A stretch of 64,000 bases of DNA from Natronomonas salsuginis (GTDB lineage Archaea > Halobacteriota > Halobacteria > Halobacteriales > Haloarculaceae): assembly GCF_005239135.1 (NCBI RefSeq), contig NZ_QKNX01000001.1, positions 1 to 64,000 on the forward strand. Direction: 5' to 3'. Of the stretch, positions 36,264 through 44,365 are shown piece after piece (position 1 is the stretch's first letter; every line of letters starts with the position of its first letter). Position numbers and translations under genes: made by a program. The notes beneath the pieces are model-generated. The model saw nothing but the letters and a program-made list of their open reading frames with translations. It made no database searches and was not told the origin of the DNA.

Positions 36264-37607
36264 CTACTCGAAATACGGCATCACCCGTTCGGCGAACGCA
36301 TCGAGTTGTTCGTCCGCTTCCTCCCCGGTGAGCCCGACGCTTTCGAACGCGATGTCGAACGCGATAGCTTCCCCGCCAAGCACTTCTGAGATGTGCGCGA
36401 GCCGGTCGATAATGTCCTCGGCGTCGCCGGCGACGTAGAGGTCCCGTTCCACCAACACCGCCGGATCGAGCTCTCGGAGCTGCTCGATCGGGTGTCGACC
36501 CTCCGCTCCCGGCAGTCCCTCGGCGAAGCCGAAGAATCCCAGATACTGCCAGTACGCTTTGATGCCTTGCAGCCACCGCTCGTACGTTTCTTCGTCGGCG
36601 ACTTCGGTGTTGAACACGGGCACGTAGATCGAAAATCCGCGCTGCCGCGTTTCGTCCCACGGACGCTCGAACGGCTCCCCGTCGTATTCCGGCCGACGAT
36701 CGGGCCATCCTGCCTCCTCGGCGGCCGAGTAATACATGTCGACAACCTTCTTGATGTCCGTCGGGTCGCGCGCACCCGCCAGGTACGGATTGATGCCGTT
36801 CCGCGCGGCGAAGTTGATCGAGCGCGGCGATCCGACGGGTTCCCACAGTTGGGGATGCGGCTCCTGAACGGGGCGCGGGAACACCGAGATGGCCCGAAGC
36901 GTCGATCCCCCGGCGGTGACGACGTTCGGGTACGCGGGATCAAGATCCGTCTCTGTCACGGATCCGTCCTCCCAGTCGATGAAATCCTCAACGTCGTACT
37001 CGCTGACCGAATCGTCGAGGTAGGCCCGTTCTTGAGGGTGGTGCCAGCGGGTCCACGTCGGCGGCACGTCGTGAAACTGATCGTGGTGCGTTAGCACGTC
37101 TTCGGTCCACGCTCGGCGGAGGATATCAAGCTTCTCTTCGAACGAGGCCCGGTTCTTTTCGTCGTCCTGTACCGTGCCGCCCCAGTACTGTCCGAGCGTC
37201 TCGTTCTCTCGACCCTGATAGCCGCGACCGACGCCGACTTCGACCCGACCGTCCGAGATGACGTCGAGCAGCGCGGTCTGTTCGGCCAACCGAACCGGAT
37301 CGTGCCAGCTGAGAATGTTGGCGACCTGTCGAAGTTTGATCTCTTCCGTCCGTGCGGCGATCGCAGTCTGCGATTGGAGGGGGTTCGGCGAGAGCTCTAT
37401 CCCGGTGAGAACGAAGTGGTGTTCGGTGAACGTCAGTCGTTCAAAGCCGCGTCGTTCCGCCAGCACCCCGTGTTCAATGCGTTCTCTCGTGACTCGTTGA
37501 CGATCTCGGTGCAGTCCGCGCACTGACGCATCGGGGATGACGAGCCCCTCGTCCGTCTCCTTCAGTGGCACGTCGGTTGTTCCATTGTGCCATATGCCAA
37601 ATTTCAT
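36264..37607 (-). CDS. LLM-class flavin-dependent oxidoreductase
   Basis: 447 aa from ATG 37607; a 26-codon upstream extension is open, but GTTTATCAA at -28 from ATG 37607 supports the shorter, leaderless form. Bacterial-luciferase-like barrel: MKFGIWHN start, RLTFTEHHFVLTGIELSPNP, LRQVANILSWHDPVRLAEQT, LLDVISDGRVEVGVGRGYQG, and GGSTLRAISVFPRPVQEPHP. Uses FMN or F420. Substrate unknown. Longer than the 330-350 aa standard because of an inserted segment around residues 195-240. Confidence 0.83.
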   Translation of the reverse strand: MKFGIWHNGTTDVPLKETDEGLVIPDASVRGLHRDRQRVTRERIEHGVLAERRGFERLTFTEHHFVLTGIELSPNPLQSQTAIAARTEEIKLRQVANILSWHDPVRLAEQTALLDVISDGRVEVGVGRGYQGRENETLGQYWGGTVQDDEKNRASFEEKLDILRRAWTEDVLTHHDQFHDVPPTWTRWHHPQERAYLDDSVSEYDVEDFIDWEDGSVTETDLDPAYPNVVTAGGSTLRAISVFPRPVQEPHPQLWEPVGSPRSINFAARNGINPYLAGARDPTDIKKVVDMYYSAAEEAGWPDRRPEYDGEPFERPWDETRQRGFSIYVPVFNTEVADEETYERWLQGIKAYWQYLGFFGFAEGLPGAEGRHPIEQLRELDPAVLVERDLYVAGDAEDIIDRLAHISEVLGGEAIAFDIAFESVGLTGEEADEQLDAFAERVMPYFE

Positions 37608-37649
37608 ATCAGTAACAGGAAGGTGCATTTGATAAACGCTTCGTCGTTT

Positions 37650-37814
37650 GAGATCTGCCTCGACCGTCGGCGCGATCGTCTTCACCGTCGACGTCGGCGG
37701 AGCGTCCGGGGCCCAGACCTCGTCTCGGCGATCCTCATCGCCGGGCCCGTCTATCCGGTCGCGTTCGGAGCGATCGGCGGCGTGATCGCGTCGGTGACCT
37801 CATCGAATCGGTGA
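37650..37814 (+). pseudogene. Fragment of a small membrane protein, frameshifted
   Basis: Two plus-strand frames carry membrane-protein-like sequence: ASTVGAIVFTVDVGGASGA, then after a shift near 37710 DLVSAILIAGPVYPVAFGAI and GGVIASVTSSNR to TGA 37814. No start codon or promoter is obvious. I read this as the C-terminal remains of a decayed glycine-rich membrane protein. Confidence 0.35.
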
Positions 37815-37842
37815 CGATCGGTCGGCTGACGACCGCCTCGGA

Positions 37843-38508
37843 TCACTCCTCCCGGCTGAGGGGCGTCTGCAACCGCTTTGCCGCGAGCGCGAACGCGCCC
37901 GTGAGAACGACGTACAGCTGCCACCCTCCAACGGCGATCGGAAACCGTCGATCGACCGGTCCGGGTTCGGGGTCCGGCGAGGGCTGGGCGGGGTTGGACA
38001 CGTGCGTCTCGACCCGCGTCCCGCCCCGGCCCGCATCGATTACGCTCGACCCCGTCTCCGGATTCCGCGAAATCTCGACAAACGTCTGGACGAACCCCTC
38101 CGTCGCGGAGAGGTACAACTCGCCGTCGAGCGTGTAAAAGCGGTCGGTGAACGGCCAGAAGACGTTGATCCCCGCGAGGTGTGACCAATCGAGCGCGACG
38201 TGTGCGAACGTGTGGACGAAGAGCCCGACCCACGCGATCCGGACGCCTCGCTCGCCCCACCGCCCTCGAATAATCGAGCCGTCGCGCGTCGTCTCCCAGT
38301 ACAGCAGCGGGGTCGCGACGACGGAGAGCATCATCGTGTGGAGGACCGTCCGGTGCGCGCCGGCCATGACCCACCCGATCGCGGTGTCCACCTCCGGGAG
38401 GAGGACGATCGCGAGGACGACGACGAGCGCCCGGCGATCATAGTATCGCCCGAGTAGCCCGACCGCGAGCAGCAACGCGAGCGCGGCGTGGACGACCGAC
38501 GAGGGCAT
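37843..38508 (-). CDS. Membrane-bound metal-dependent hydrolase (YdjM/DUF457-like)
   Basis: 221 aa with four or more spans. Conserved putative metal ligands are present: His7, Asp41, His52, His57 (AGAHRTVLH), His99, His103 and Asp107 (FVHTFAHVALDW). The C-terminal half is an extracytoplasmic loop (about residues 115-195) followed by a final span. The substrate of the family is not known. It overlaps the upstream paralog by an ATGA. Confidence 0.75.
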   Translation of the reverse strand: MPSSVVHAALALLLAVGLLGRYYDRRALVVVLAIVLLPEVDTAIGWVMAGAHRTVLHTMMLSVVATPLLYWETTRDGSIIRGRWGERGVRIAWVGLFVHTFAHVALDWSHLAGINVFWPFTDRFYTLDGELYLSATEGFVQTFVEISRNPETGSSVIDAGRGGTRVETHVSNPAQPSPDPEPGPVDRRFPIAVGGWQLYVVLTGAFALAAKRLQTPLSREE

Positions 38509-39152
38509 CAGTCGGTCCTCCCCCGCGACCGACCGGCGCGCTCGATCAGGCGTTTCGCTGGGACGGCGGCGGCCGCGGTCGCGACGAGGGCCGCCTGCCA
38601 GCCGGATTCGACGAGCCTGACTCGCCGCGTTCCGTCCCGCGATGCGAGCGGCGATTCGACGACGTACGTCCCGACCGTGCCGGGGGACTCGACCTCCAAA
38701 CCCCCGCTGCCGAGTGTGACGTACGTCTGGACGAGTCCGTCCTGCGTCGAGACAACGAGCCGCCCGAGGATCGCGTAGTACCGATCGGAGACCGGATACA
38801 GCAGCGCGACGGTTTCGGTGCTGAACGCGTCGAGGCCGATTCCCGCGACGGCGTAGGCGGCGATCGCCACCCAGACGACCCTGACGCCGTAGGCACCGTA
38901 TCGATCCACGAGCCACGACCGCTCTCGAATCCGGGTGTCGCAATACAGCGCCACCGCCGCCACGATCGGAATGATGACCGAGTGAAATGCGGCGTTCGTC
39001 ACGCTGACGCCGATGAGTACGAAGAGGGCGTCCAGATCGGGGAGCGCCGCCGCCACGGCGACGACCACGAGCGATCGACGGTCGAAGGCCGCACCGAGGA
39101 GAACGACGCCGAGGAGAACGCCGACCGCGACGGTGACGGGTGTCGGCGGCAT
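38508..39152 (-). CDS. Paralog of the YdjM-like membrane protein, metal ligands mostly lost
   Basis: 214 aa with the same topology and alignable sequence as the neighbour (FDRRSLVVVAVAAALPDLDA vs. YDRRALVVVLAIVLLPEVDT; WVAIAAYAVAGIGLDAF vs. WVGLFVHTFAHVALDW). Four putative ligands are changed: His7 to Val, His52 to Thr, His99 to Tyr, His103 to Gly; Asp41, His57 and the last Asp remain. So it arose by tandem duplication and probably is not a hydrolase; it may be a partner of its neighbour. The start overlaps no upstream gene. Confidence 0.72.
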   Translation of the reverse strand: MPPTPVTVAVGVLLGVVLLGAAFDRRSLVVVAVAAALPDLDALFVLIGVSVTNAAFHSVIIPIVAAVALYCDTRIRERSWLVDRYGAYGVRVVWVAIAAYAVAGIGLDAFSTETVALLYPVSDRYYAILGRLVVSTQDGLVQTYVTLGSGGLEVESPGTVGTYVVESPLASRDGTRRVRLVESGWQAALVATAAAAVPAKRLIERAGRSRGRTD

Positions 39153-39271
39153 TGTCGTCCACTCGGGGGAGGGTGAGCATAAATTCGGCGGCGATCCGGG
39201 GGCCGCACACGGACGATCGCCGCCTCTCCTCCGGACGGACCGTTTATACCGACCGACCTCGACGTTCGGAT

Positions 39272-39976
39272 ATGCGCGATCCGCGTGCGGAACTCGCCGA
39301 GCGAATCGCCGGCGAGGTGACGCTGTCCGACGACCCGGGAGCGACGCTCCGGAAGTGGCGCGAGGAGTTCGACGTAGCACAGACGACGCTCTCGAACGAA
39401 CTTGGCGTCTCCGCCTCAGTCGTCTCCGACTACGAGAGCGGCCGCCGGGAGAATCCCGGGATACGCGTCGTCAGCCGCGTCGTCCGGGGGCTGTTGAACA
39501 TCGACGAACGACGCGGGGGCGACCGCGTCCGCCAACACGCCCGAGTCCTCTCCGCAGGCTTCGATCAGGACGTCGTCTACGATCTCCGCGAGTATTCGGC
39601 GACCGTTCCGCTCTCGCGGTTGTACGCTGCGATCGGGGCGAACACCATAGTTCAGGGGAGCGCGGAGACGATTGCCGGCCACACCGTCATCAACAGCGTC
39701 GAGGCGATCAAACGCCTCTCGAGCGAGGAGTTCTACCGCCTCTACGGGCAATCCACCAACCGGGCGCTCGTTTTCACCGACGTGACGCGCGGCGAATCCC
39801 CACTCGTGGCGCTGCGAGTCGTCACGCCCACGCCGTCGGCGGTCGTCCTCCACGGGCTCGATCCCGACGATCTCTGGGAACACGCGCCCGCCTTGGCCCG
39901 CGCCGACGGCGTCTCGCTCGCGACGACGATTGAGCCGATCGACTCGCTCCTCGACTCGCTGCGGGAGTTCCCCTAA
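39272..39976 (+). CDS. XRE-type helix-turn-helix regulator with C-terminal ligand-like domain
   Basis: 234 aa. HTH at residues 25-70: LRKWREEFDVAQTTLSNELG, VSASVVSDYESGRRENPGI. The C-terminal 150 residues (LREYSATVPLSRLYAAIGAN, VVTPTPSAVVLHGLDPDDLW) resemble the archaeal family in which a regulatory domain follows the HTH. TATA CGTTTATACC at 39241-39250 fits a leaderless ATG 39272. Targets unknown; it is divergent from the membrane hydrolase pair. Confidence 0.8.
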   Translation: MRDPRAELAERIAGEVTLSDDPGATLRKWREEFDVAQTTLSNELGVSASVVSDYESGRRENPGIRVVSRVVRGLLNIDERRGGDRVRQHARVLSAGFDQDVVYDLREYSATVPLSRLYAAIGANTIVQGSAETIAGHTVINSVEAIKRLSSEEFYRLYGQSTNRALVFTDVTRGESPLVALRVVTPTPSAVVLHGLDPDDLWEHAPALARADGVSLATTIEPIDSLLDSLREFP

Positions 39977-40003
39977 ACACAGCGTTATGCCGCGTGCGTC
40001 CGT

Positions 40004-40843
40004 ATGCCAGGTATGGAAACGACGACCGTCAGCGGCGTCGAAATCCCGTCCATCGGGCTCGGAACGTGGCGGCTGACCGGCGACGCCTGCGTCGACTCGG
40101 TCCGGACCGCTCTCGACCTCGGTTACCGGCACCTCGACACGGCACAGGAGTACGGCAACGAACGCCAGGTCGGTGACGCCCTCCGAGCGAGCGACGTCGA
40201 CCGCGAGGACGTGTTCGTGACGACGAAACTCGGGAGTCGAAATCGGACGTACGACGACGTGGTGCGCTCCGTCGACGAGAGCCTCGCCAAGCTCGACACG
40301 GCGTACGTCGATCTCCTCTTGATCCACTGGCCGAACGTGACGACGCCGCTTCGGGAGACACTCGCCGCGATGAACGAGCTCGTCGACGAGGGAAAGGTCA
40401 GACACCTCGGCGTCTCGAACTTCGGGATCGACCGTCTGTCGCGCGCTCGCGAACTCTCCGAACACGGGGTCGCGACCGATCAGGTCCAGTACAACCCCTA
40501 CTGGTCCCAGACGGAACTGCTCGATTACTGTCGGATTCACGGCATCGTACTGACCGCTTACTCGCCGCTCGCTCACGGCGGCGTGCTGGACGATCCGGTC
40601 CTCGAATCGATCGGCGACGCCCACGGCAAGAGCGCGGCCCAAGTCGCGTTGCGGTGGCTCGTCCAGCAGGCAAACGTCGTTACGGTCCCGAAAGCGACCA
40701 GTCGAGACCACCTCGAAGCAAATCTCGACGTCTTCGACTTCGAATTGACCGACAGGGAGATGGCTCGGATCTATCGCCCCTCGAAACCTCGCGCGCTCGC
40801 CGGCTTCGTCCGGAGCCGCGCCCGAGAGATCGGCTGTCTGTAA
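40004..40843 (+). CDS. Aldo/keto reductase
   Basis: 279 aa (ATG 40013 is an alternative). NADPH-dependent TIM-barrel reductase. Catalytic tetrad visible: Asp and Tyr in HLDTAQEYGNE, Lys in VTTKLGSRN, His in LLLIHWPNV. C-terminal cofactor segment VVTVPKATSRDHLEANLDV. Substrate unknown; likely 2,5-diketo-gluconate-reductase-like aldehydes. Confidence 0.9.
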   Translation: MPGMETTTVSGVEIPSIGLGTWRLTGDACVDSVRTALDLGYRHLDTAQEYGNERQVGDALRASDVDREDVFVTTKLGSRNRTYDDVVRSVDESLAKLDTAYVDLLLIHWPNVTTPLRETLAAMNELVDEGKVRHLGVSNFGIDRLSRARELSEHGVATDQVQYNPYWSQTELLDYCRIHGIVLTAYSPLAHGGVLDDPVLESIGDAHGKSAAQVALRWLVQQANVVTVPKATSRDHLEANLDVFDFELTDREMARIYRPSKPRALAGFVRSRAREIGCL

Positions 40844-40907
40844 CCGCGAGTCGGGACACGGTCGCTCGGAGCGTCCTTCTTATGCGCCCGGCGACCGAAC
40901 GGGCGGT

Positions 40908-41525
40908 ATGTCACTCACCGACGACGAGCGATCCGAGATCGATAGGAACCTCTTCATCACGGTCTCGGGGCCGCCGGGGTGCGGTGCGACCGCCCTCTGC
41001 ATCCGCCTGTCGGAGGCGATGGAGTGCCCGTACGTCTCCGGCGGCGACATTTTCCGCGACCTCGCGGAGGATCGCGATATGACGCTGACGCAACTCTCGG
41101 CGAAGGCCCAAGAGTCCGACGCGATCGACCGCGCGCTCGATCGCCGACTGCTCTCGATCGCAGAGACGTGGGGGACGACGAACGCGCCGTTCATTCTCGA
41201 ATCGCGGCTGGCCGGCTGGCTCGCCGGCAACCGTGCGGATCTGCGAATCTGGCTCGACGCGCCCGAAGAGGTGCGGAAAGCGCGGATCGGCGATCGAGAG
41301 GAGACAGCCGCCGAGATGAGCGTCAGGGAGGTCAACGAGACCGGTCGCTACCAGTCATACTACGACATCGACCTCGATGATCGGACGTTCTACGACCTGC
41401 AGATCAACACTGCCCGATGGAGCAAGGAGGGCGTCTTCGAGATCGCCCGAACGGCGATCGAGGCGTACGATTCCGAGGAAGACGAGGGCGCATTCGAGAC
41501 TGCGGCGGTCGAACTCTCCGAGTAG
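40908..41525 (+). CDS. Cytidylate-kinase-like P-loop protein with altered Walker A
   Basis: 205 aa, clearly related to archaeal (d)CMP kinase: CPYVSGGDIFRDLAEDRDMT, FILESRLAGWLAGNRADLRI, IWLDAPEEVRKARIGDREET, YYDIDLDDRTFYDLQINTAR. But the P-loop is SGPPGCGATAL: Ala27 stands where the invariant Lys of GPPGSGKST should be. Haloarchaeal Cmk proteins I know have GSGKST. So this is either a paralog with another role or a weakened kinase; a canonical cmk would be expected elsewhere. Not named cmk for that reason. Confidence 0.8.
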   Translation: MSLTDDERSEIDRNLFITVSGPPGCGATALCIRLSEAMECPYVSGGDIFRDLAEDRDMTLTQLSAKAQESDAIDRALDRRLLSIAETWGTTNAPFILESRLAGWLAGNRADLRIWLDAPEEVRKARIGDREETAAEMSVREVNETGRYQSYYDIDLDDRTFYDLQINTARWSKEGVFEIARTAIEAYDSEEDEGAFETAAVELSE

Positions 41526-41584
41526 TCCGGCCGTCGTTCACGCTATCGGATGATCGAGAAACGCAAAGATCGGGGCCACTCGGA

Positions 41585-41956
41585 TTACTCGTCGAGGAGA
41601 ACGGCGTTGACCTGCCCGTCCTGTCCGGGTCGCGACGTGACGCGCGCACGGCCGAGGTCGGTCTCGATGATCGCGCCCTTCGTGATGATGTTCCGCCGGA
41701 CGTAGTTCGGGTTCGAGGCGTTCTCGACGACGTCCTCGATGGTCGCGCTCTCGACGCCGCCGTTGGTGGAGACGCTCGCGACGTCCGTCGTGACGGCGCG
41801 TACCTTCGTGTTCCCGCCCTGCGTCTCGACGGTTTTCAGCTTCTGATCGCCGACCTGCGTCTCCGTCGGTGCGGAGCCGAGTTCGTGCTTGCGCTTCTTG
41901 CGGACCGCCCGCCGTCGACCACCCGTTCGCTTCTTCGTGGACCGAGCGTGGTTCAT
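41585..41956 (-). CDS. rps8e: 30S ribosomal protein S8e
   Basis: 123 aa. Typical S8e: HARSTKKRTGGRRRAVRKKR KHELGSAPTETQVG, then VENASNPNYVRRNIITKGAI and ETDLGRARVTSRPGQDG. Archaeal/eukaryotic small-subunit protein binding 16S rRNA. Monocistronic; the promoter lies in the 76-bp gap upstream. Confidence 0.96.
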   Translation of the reverse strand: MNHARSTKKRTGGRRRAVRKKRKHELGSAPTETQVGDQKLKTVETQGGNTKVRAVTTDVASVSTNGGVESATIEDVVENASNPNYVRRNIITKGAIIETDLGRARVTSRPGQDGQVNAVLLDE

Positions 41957-42032
41957 AGAGGCAAATGTCCGGGCGCGTACTTCAATGGCTCGGGTTGGAG
42001 CCGTCCGAACCGTCGGATCGAGCCGGTGACAC

Positions 42033-42758
42033 CTACCTCTCGCCGCGGTGTCGACGGAGCGCCTCCGGGATGGACAACTCGCCGAGCGCGACCTGTCTGG
42101 CGAGCGACTCGTCGATCGTCCGTCCGCCGTCGCTTCGCTCCCGCGAGCGGCGCTGTATCGTTCTGAGCTCGCCGACTGTCGGCTCTATCTCGCGGGATTC
42201 GATCTCCTCGCCCTCGGTTCGAGCGATGTTGACCGCCGCGAGCACGTCCCCCATCCCGCGGACGCCTTCGCCCTGATACGGCGTCGTCCCCGTCTCGTCG
42301 ACGAGCTCGATCCGGCGCGCGTCGAGCGCGTCGATGATCCGCGCGCCGCGGAGCCGCGCACCGTCGCCGATCCGAACGACCGGATCGCTCGCCCCGTCGA
42401 GTTCGCGCTCGACGACCGCGGCCGTCCGTTCGATCGGCACCTGAAACGTCGACACAATCGCTCCCCCGGAGAGGACGGCGATCCCCGGCCGATCCCCGGG
42501 ATCGATCCCGACGATCGTCCCCCCGTCCGCCCCACGAAAGATGGCCAACGCCTCCTCAACCGCCCGTCGGGGGTGATCCGGGCTCGCGCGAACCGTCGGC
42601 ACGTCGCGCCGAGGGTCCTCGGGACCGACGACAACGATTCGCGCGGCCTCCGGCAGATCCTCGTCCGGTTCGATGGTGGTGAAGCGAACGTCTCGGTCGC
42701 GTAACTCACCTACGACACCGTGATACACCTTGAAGTCGGACGTTGCGACGACGATCAC
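42033..42758 (-). CDS. Conserved haloarchaeal protein with RuvC/RNase-H-like motif
   Basis: 241 aa. Residues 1-95 carry a phosphate- or nucleotide-binding-like start (MIVVATSDFKVYHGVVGELR, RIVVVGPEDPRRDVPTVRAS). The centre has GTIVGIDPGDRPGIAVLSGG, the first-strand motif of RNase-H-fold (RuvC-like) nucleases, comparable with VVVGIDPGTTTAVALTDLDG in the DUF460 gene of this window. No clear second and third acidic catalytic residues were identified by eye. It is divergent from radB (110 bp apart), which hints at a DNA-metabolism role; this is inference. Confidence 0.7.
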   Translation of the reverse strand: MIVVATSDFKVYHGVVGELRDRDVRFTTIEPDEDLPEAARIVVVGPEDPRRDVPTVRASPDHPRRAVEEALAIFRGADGGTIVGIDPGDRPGIAVLSGGAIVSTFQVPIERTAAVVERELDGASDPVVRIGDGARLRGARIIDALDARRIELVDETGTTPYQGEGVRGMGDVLAAVNIARTEGEEIESREIEPTVGELRTIQRRSRERSDGGRTIDESLARQVALGELSIPEALRRHRGER

Positions 42759-42868
42759 TGCGCTCGGGTACGCGGCTCGGAGATTTAACGGCGACGTTTG
42801 AACTGACGCTGCCGTCTTCGTCCGATACCTTGCGTGGGTTTTTAACCGAACGCGCCGAACGGATCGGT

Positions 42869-43570
42869 GTGAGTGAGCCGATTCCGACGGGATGTGGGTC
42901 GATCGACGCGCTGCTCGGCGGTGGCACCGAACGCGGTGTCGTCACCCAGATTTACGGGCCGCCGGCGTCGGGAAAGACGAACATCGCGCTGTCGTCGGCG
43001 ATCCGGACGGCCGCCGCCGGCGGAATGGCGCTGTACATCGATACGGAGGGGATCTCGCTCGATCGATTCGAGGCGCTCGCGACGGCGGCGGCCGACGGCG
43101 ACGAGATCGACGCGATCACGAGTCGCGTCATCGTCTCCGACGCGGTCGATTTCGACGAACAGCGCGAGGCGGTCCGCGACGCCGGCGACCTCGCCGAACG
43201 GCTCGACCTCATCGTCCTCGACAGCGCCACGGGCTTCTATCGGCTCGAACGCGACAACGACGACGACGGCCGAACGCTCCGGACGGTCGCCAAGCAGATC
43301 ACGCACCTGCTCGCGTTGGCTCGCAGACACGACATCGCGGTTCTCATCACGAACCAGGTGTACGCCGACCCCGAAGCTGATTCGGAACGCCCCCGACCGC
43401 TCGGCGGACACACGCTGACACACTGGTCCGGCGTCGTTCTTCGACTCGAACGGTTCCGAGGCGGAAACCGGCGGGCGACGCTCGAAAAGCACCGTTCGAA
43501 AGCCGCCGGGGAGACGGCGCGCTTCCGGATCACGGCCACCGGCCTCGAGGGAATCGAGGACGCGAGTTAG
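42869..43570 (+). CDS. radB: DNA repair and recombination protein RadB
   Basis: 233 aa from GTG 42869, leaderless with TTTTTAA at 42839-42845. RecA-fold paralog of RadA that assists homologous recombination. Walker A QIYGPPASGKTNIALSSA, Walker B LIVLDSATGFYRL, and VLITNQVYADPEADSERPRP, GGHTLTHWSGVVLRLERFRG. Lacks the N-terminal HhH domain of RadA as expected. The longer upstream frame is not used. It shares its 3' end (4-bp overlap) with the convergent RNase HI gene. Confidence 0.93.
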   Translation: MSEPIPTGCGSIDALLGGGTERGVVTQIYGPPASGKTNIALSSAIRTAAAGGMALYIDTEGISLDRFEALATAAADGDEIDAITSRVIVSDAVDFDEQREAVRDAGDLAERLDLIVLDSATGFYRLERDNDDDGRTLRTVAKQITHLLALARRHDIAVLITNQVYADPEADSERPRPLGGHTLTHWSGVVLRLERFRGGNRRATLEKHRSKAAGETARFRITATGLEGIEDAS

Positions 43571-44232
43571 TCCGACGCCGGTTCGCCGCCGCGAGCACCG
43601 GAACGGTTCCGATTCGCGCGAGAGGGCGGCGGATACTGTTCACCGAGTGACGGCTCGGACGCGTCGTCGATGGATGGACGCACACAACGATCCTGCTCGC
43701 GGTTGACGTGCGCGTACTGGTCCGGCGTGTTCGCGAGCGGGTGCGCCGGGTTCTCGCCGCTGTCGATCCGGGCCGCTCGAAGTTCGTCGAATCCGGCGAT
43801 CCGCGCACGGATCCCCCGCCAGTGACGGGCCGTCCCCTCGGGGATCGAAACGGGGTGCGGCGGTCGAGCGTCCGGGCCGCGCGCCGCGAGGATTGCCCGG
43901 TTGACGTTCGCCGCGAGGTCGTCGTGGTCGACGAGGATTCCGACGCGGGCGCGCTGCGGCGCGCGGACCGCGAGGACGTCCAACCCGAGGTGGAGCGCCC
44001 GATACTCGGCGACGTTGTTGTTCGGCACCGAATCTGGGACCGAAAGCCGAGCGACGCTCTCGCCGTCGCGCGTCTCGATGACGACACCCAGCCCGCCGTC
44101 GCCGTCGTGACGATACGAGCCGTCCGTGGCGATATAAAGGTCCCGACAATGCGTGTGCGGAGGATGCGCGATGTGCGGGGTGGGCGACTCGTCGAACAGG
44201 TTCCGCAGCGCCGGCCGGCGGTAGGCGGCCAT
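43567..44232 (-). CDS. rnhA: Ribonuclease HI family protein
   Basis: 221 aa. RNase H fold with the D-E-D-D set: Asp in LYIATDGSYRHDGDGGLGVV, Glu in NNNVAEYRALHLGLDVLAV, Asp in VGILVDHDDLAANVNRAI, and a late Asp in HVNREQDRCVRP. Degrades RNA in RNA-DNA hybrids. The N-terminal 30 residues and the C-terminal 55-residue basic/acidic tail are extensions beyond the 140-aa core. TATA GATTTATATACTG about 27 nt upstream. Convergent with radB. Confidence 0.88.
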   Translation of the reverse strand: MAAYRRPALRNLFDESPTPHIAHPPHTHCRDLYIATDGSYRHDGDGGLGVVIETRDGESVARLSVPDSVPNNNVAEYRALHLGLDVLAVRAPQRARVGILVDHDDLAANVNRAILAARGPDARPPHPVSIPEGTARHWRGIRARIAGFDELRAARIDSGENPAHPLANTPDQYAHVNREQDRCVRPSIDDASEPSLGEQYPPPSRANRNRSGARGGEPASD

Positions 44233-44365
44233 ACGATCAGTTCGGTATCGTCAGTATATAAATCCACGGTCGATCCCCGCCGCGTACGACGCCCCGTCTC
44301 AGCCACCGTAGTCGTGCCGCCGCACAAACACCTAAGGTATTTCACGTCGTATGAGCCGATGGTAA

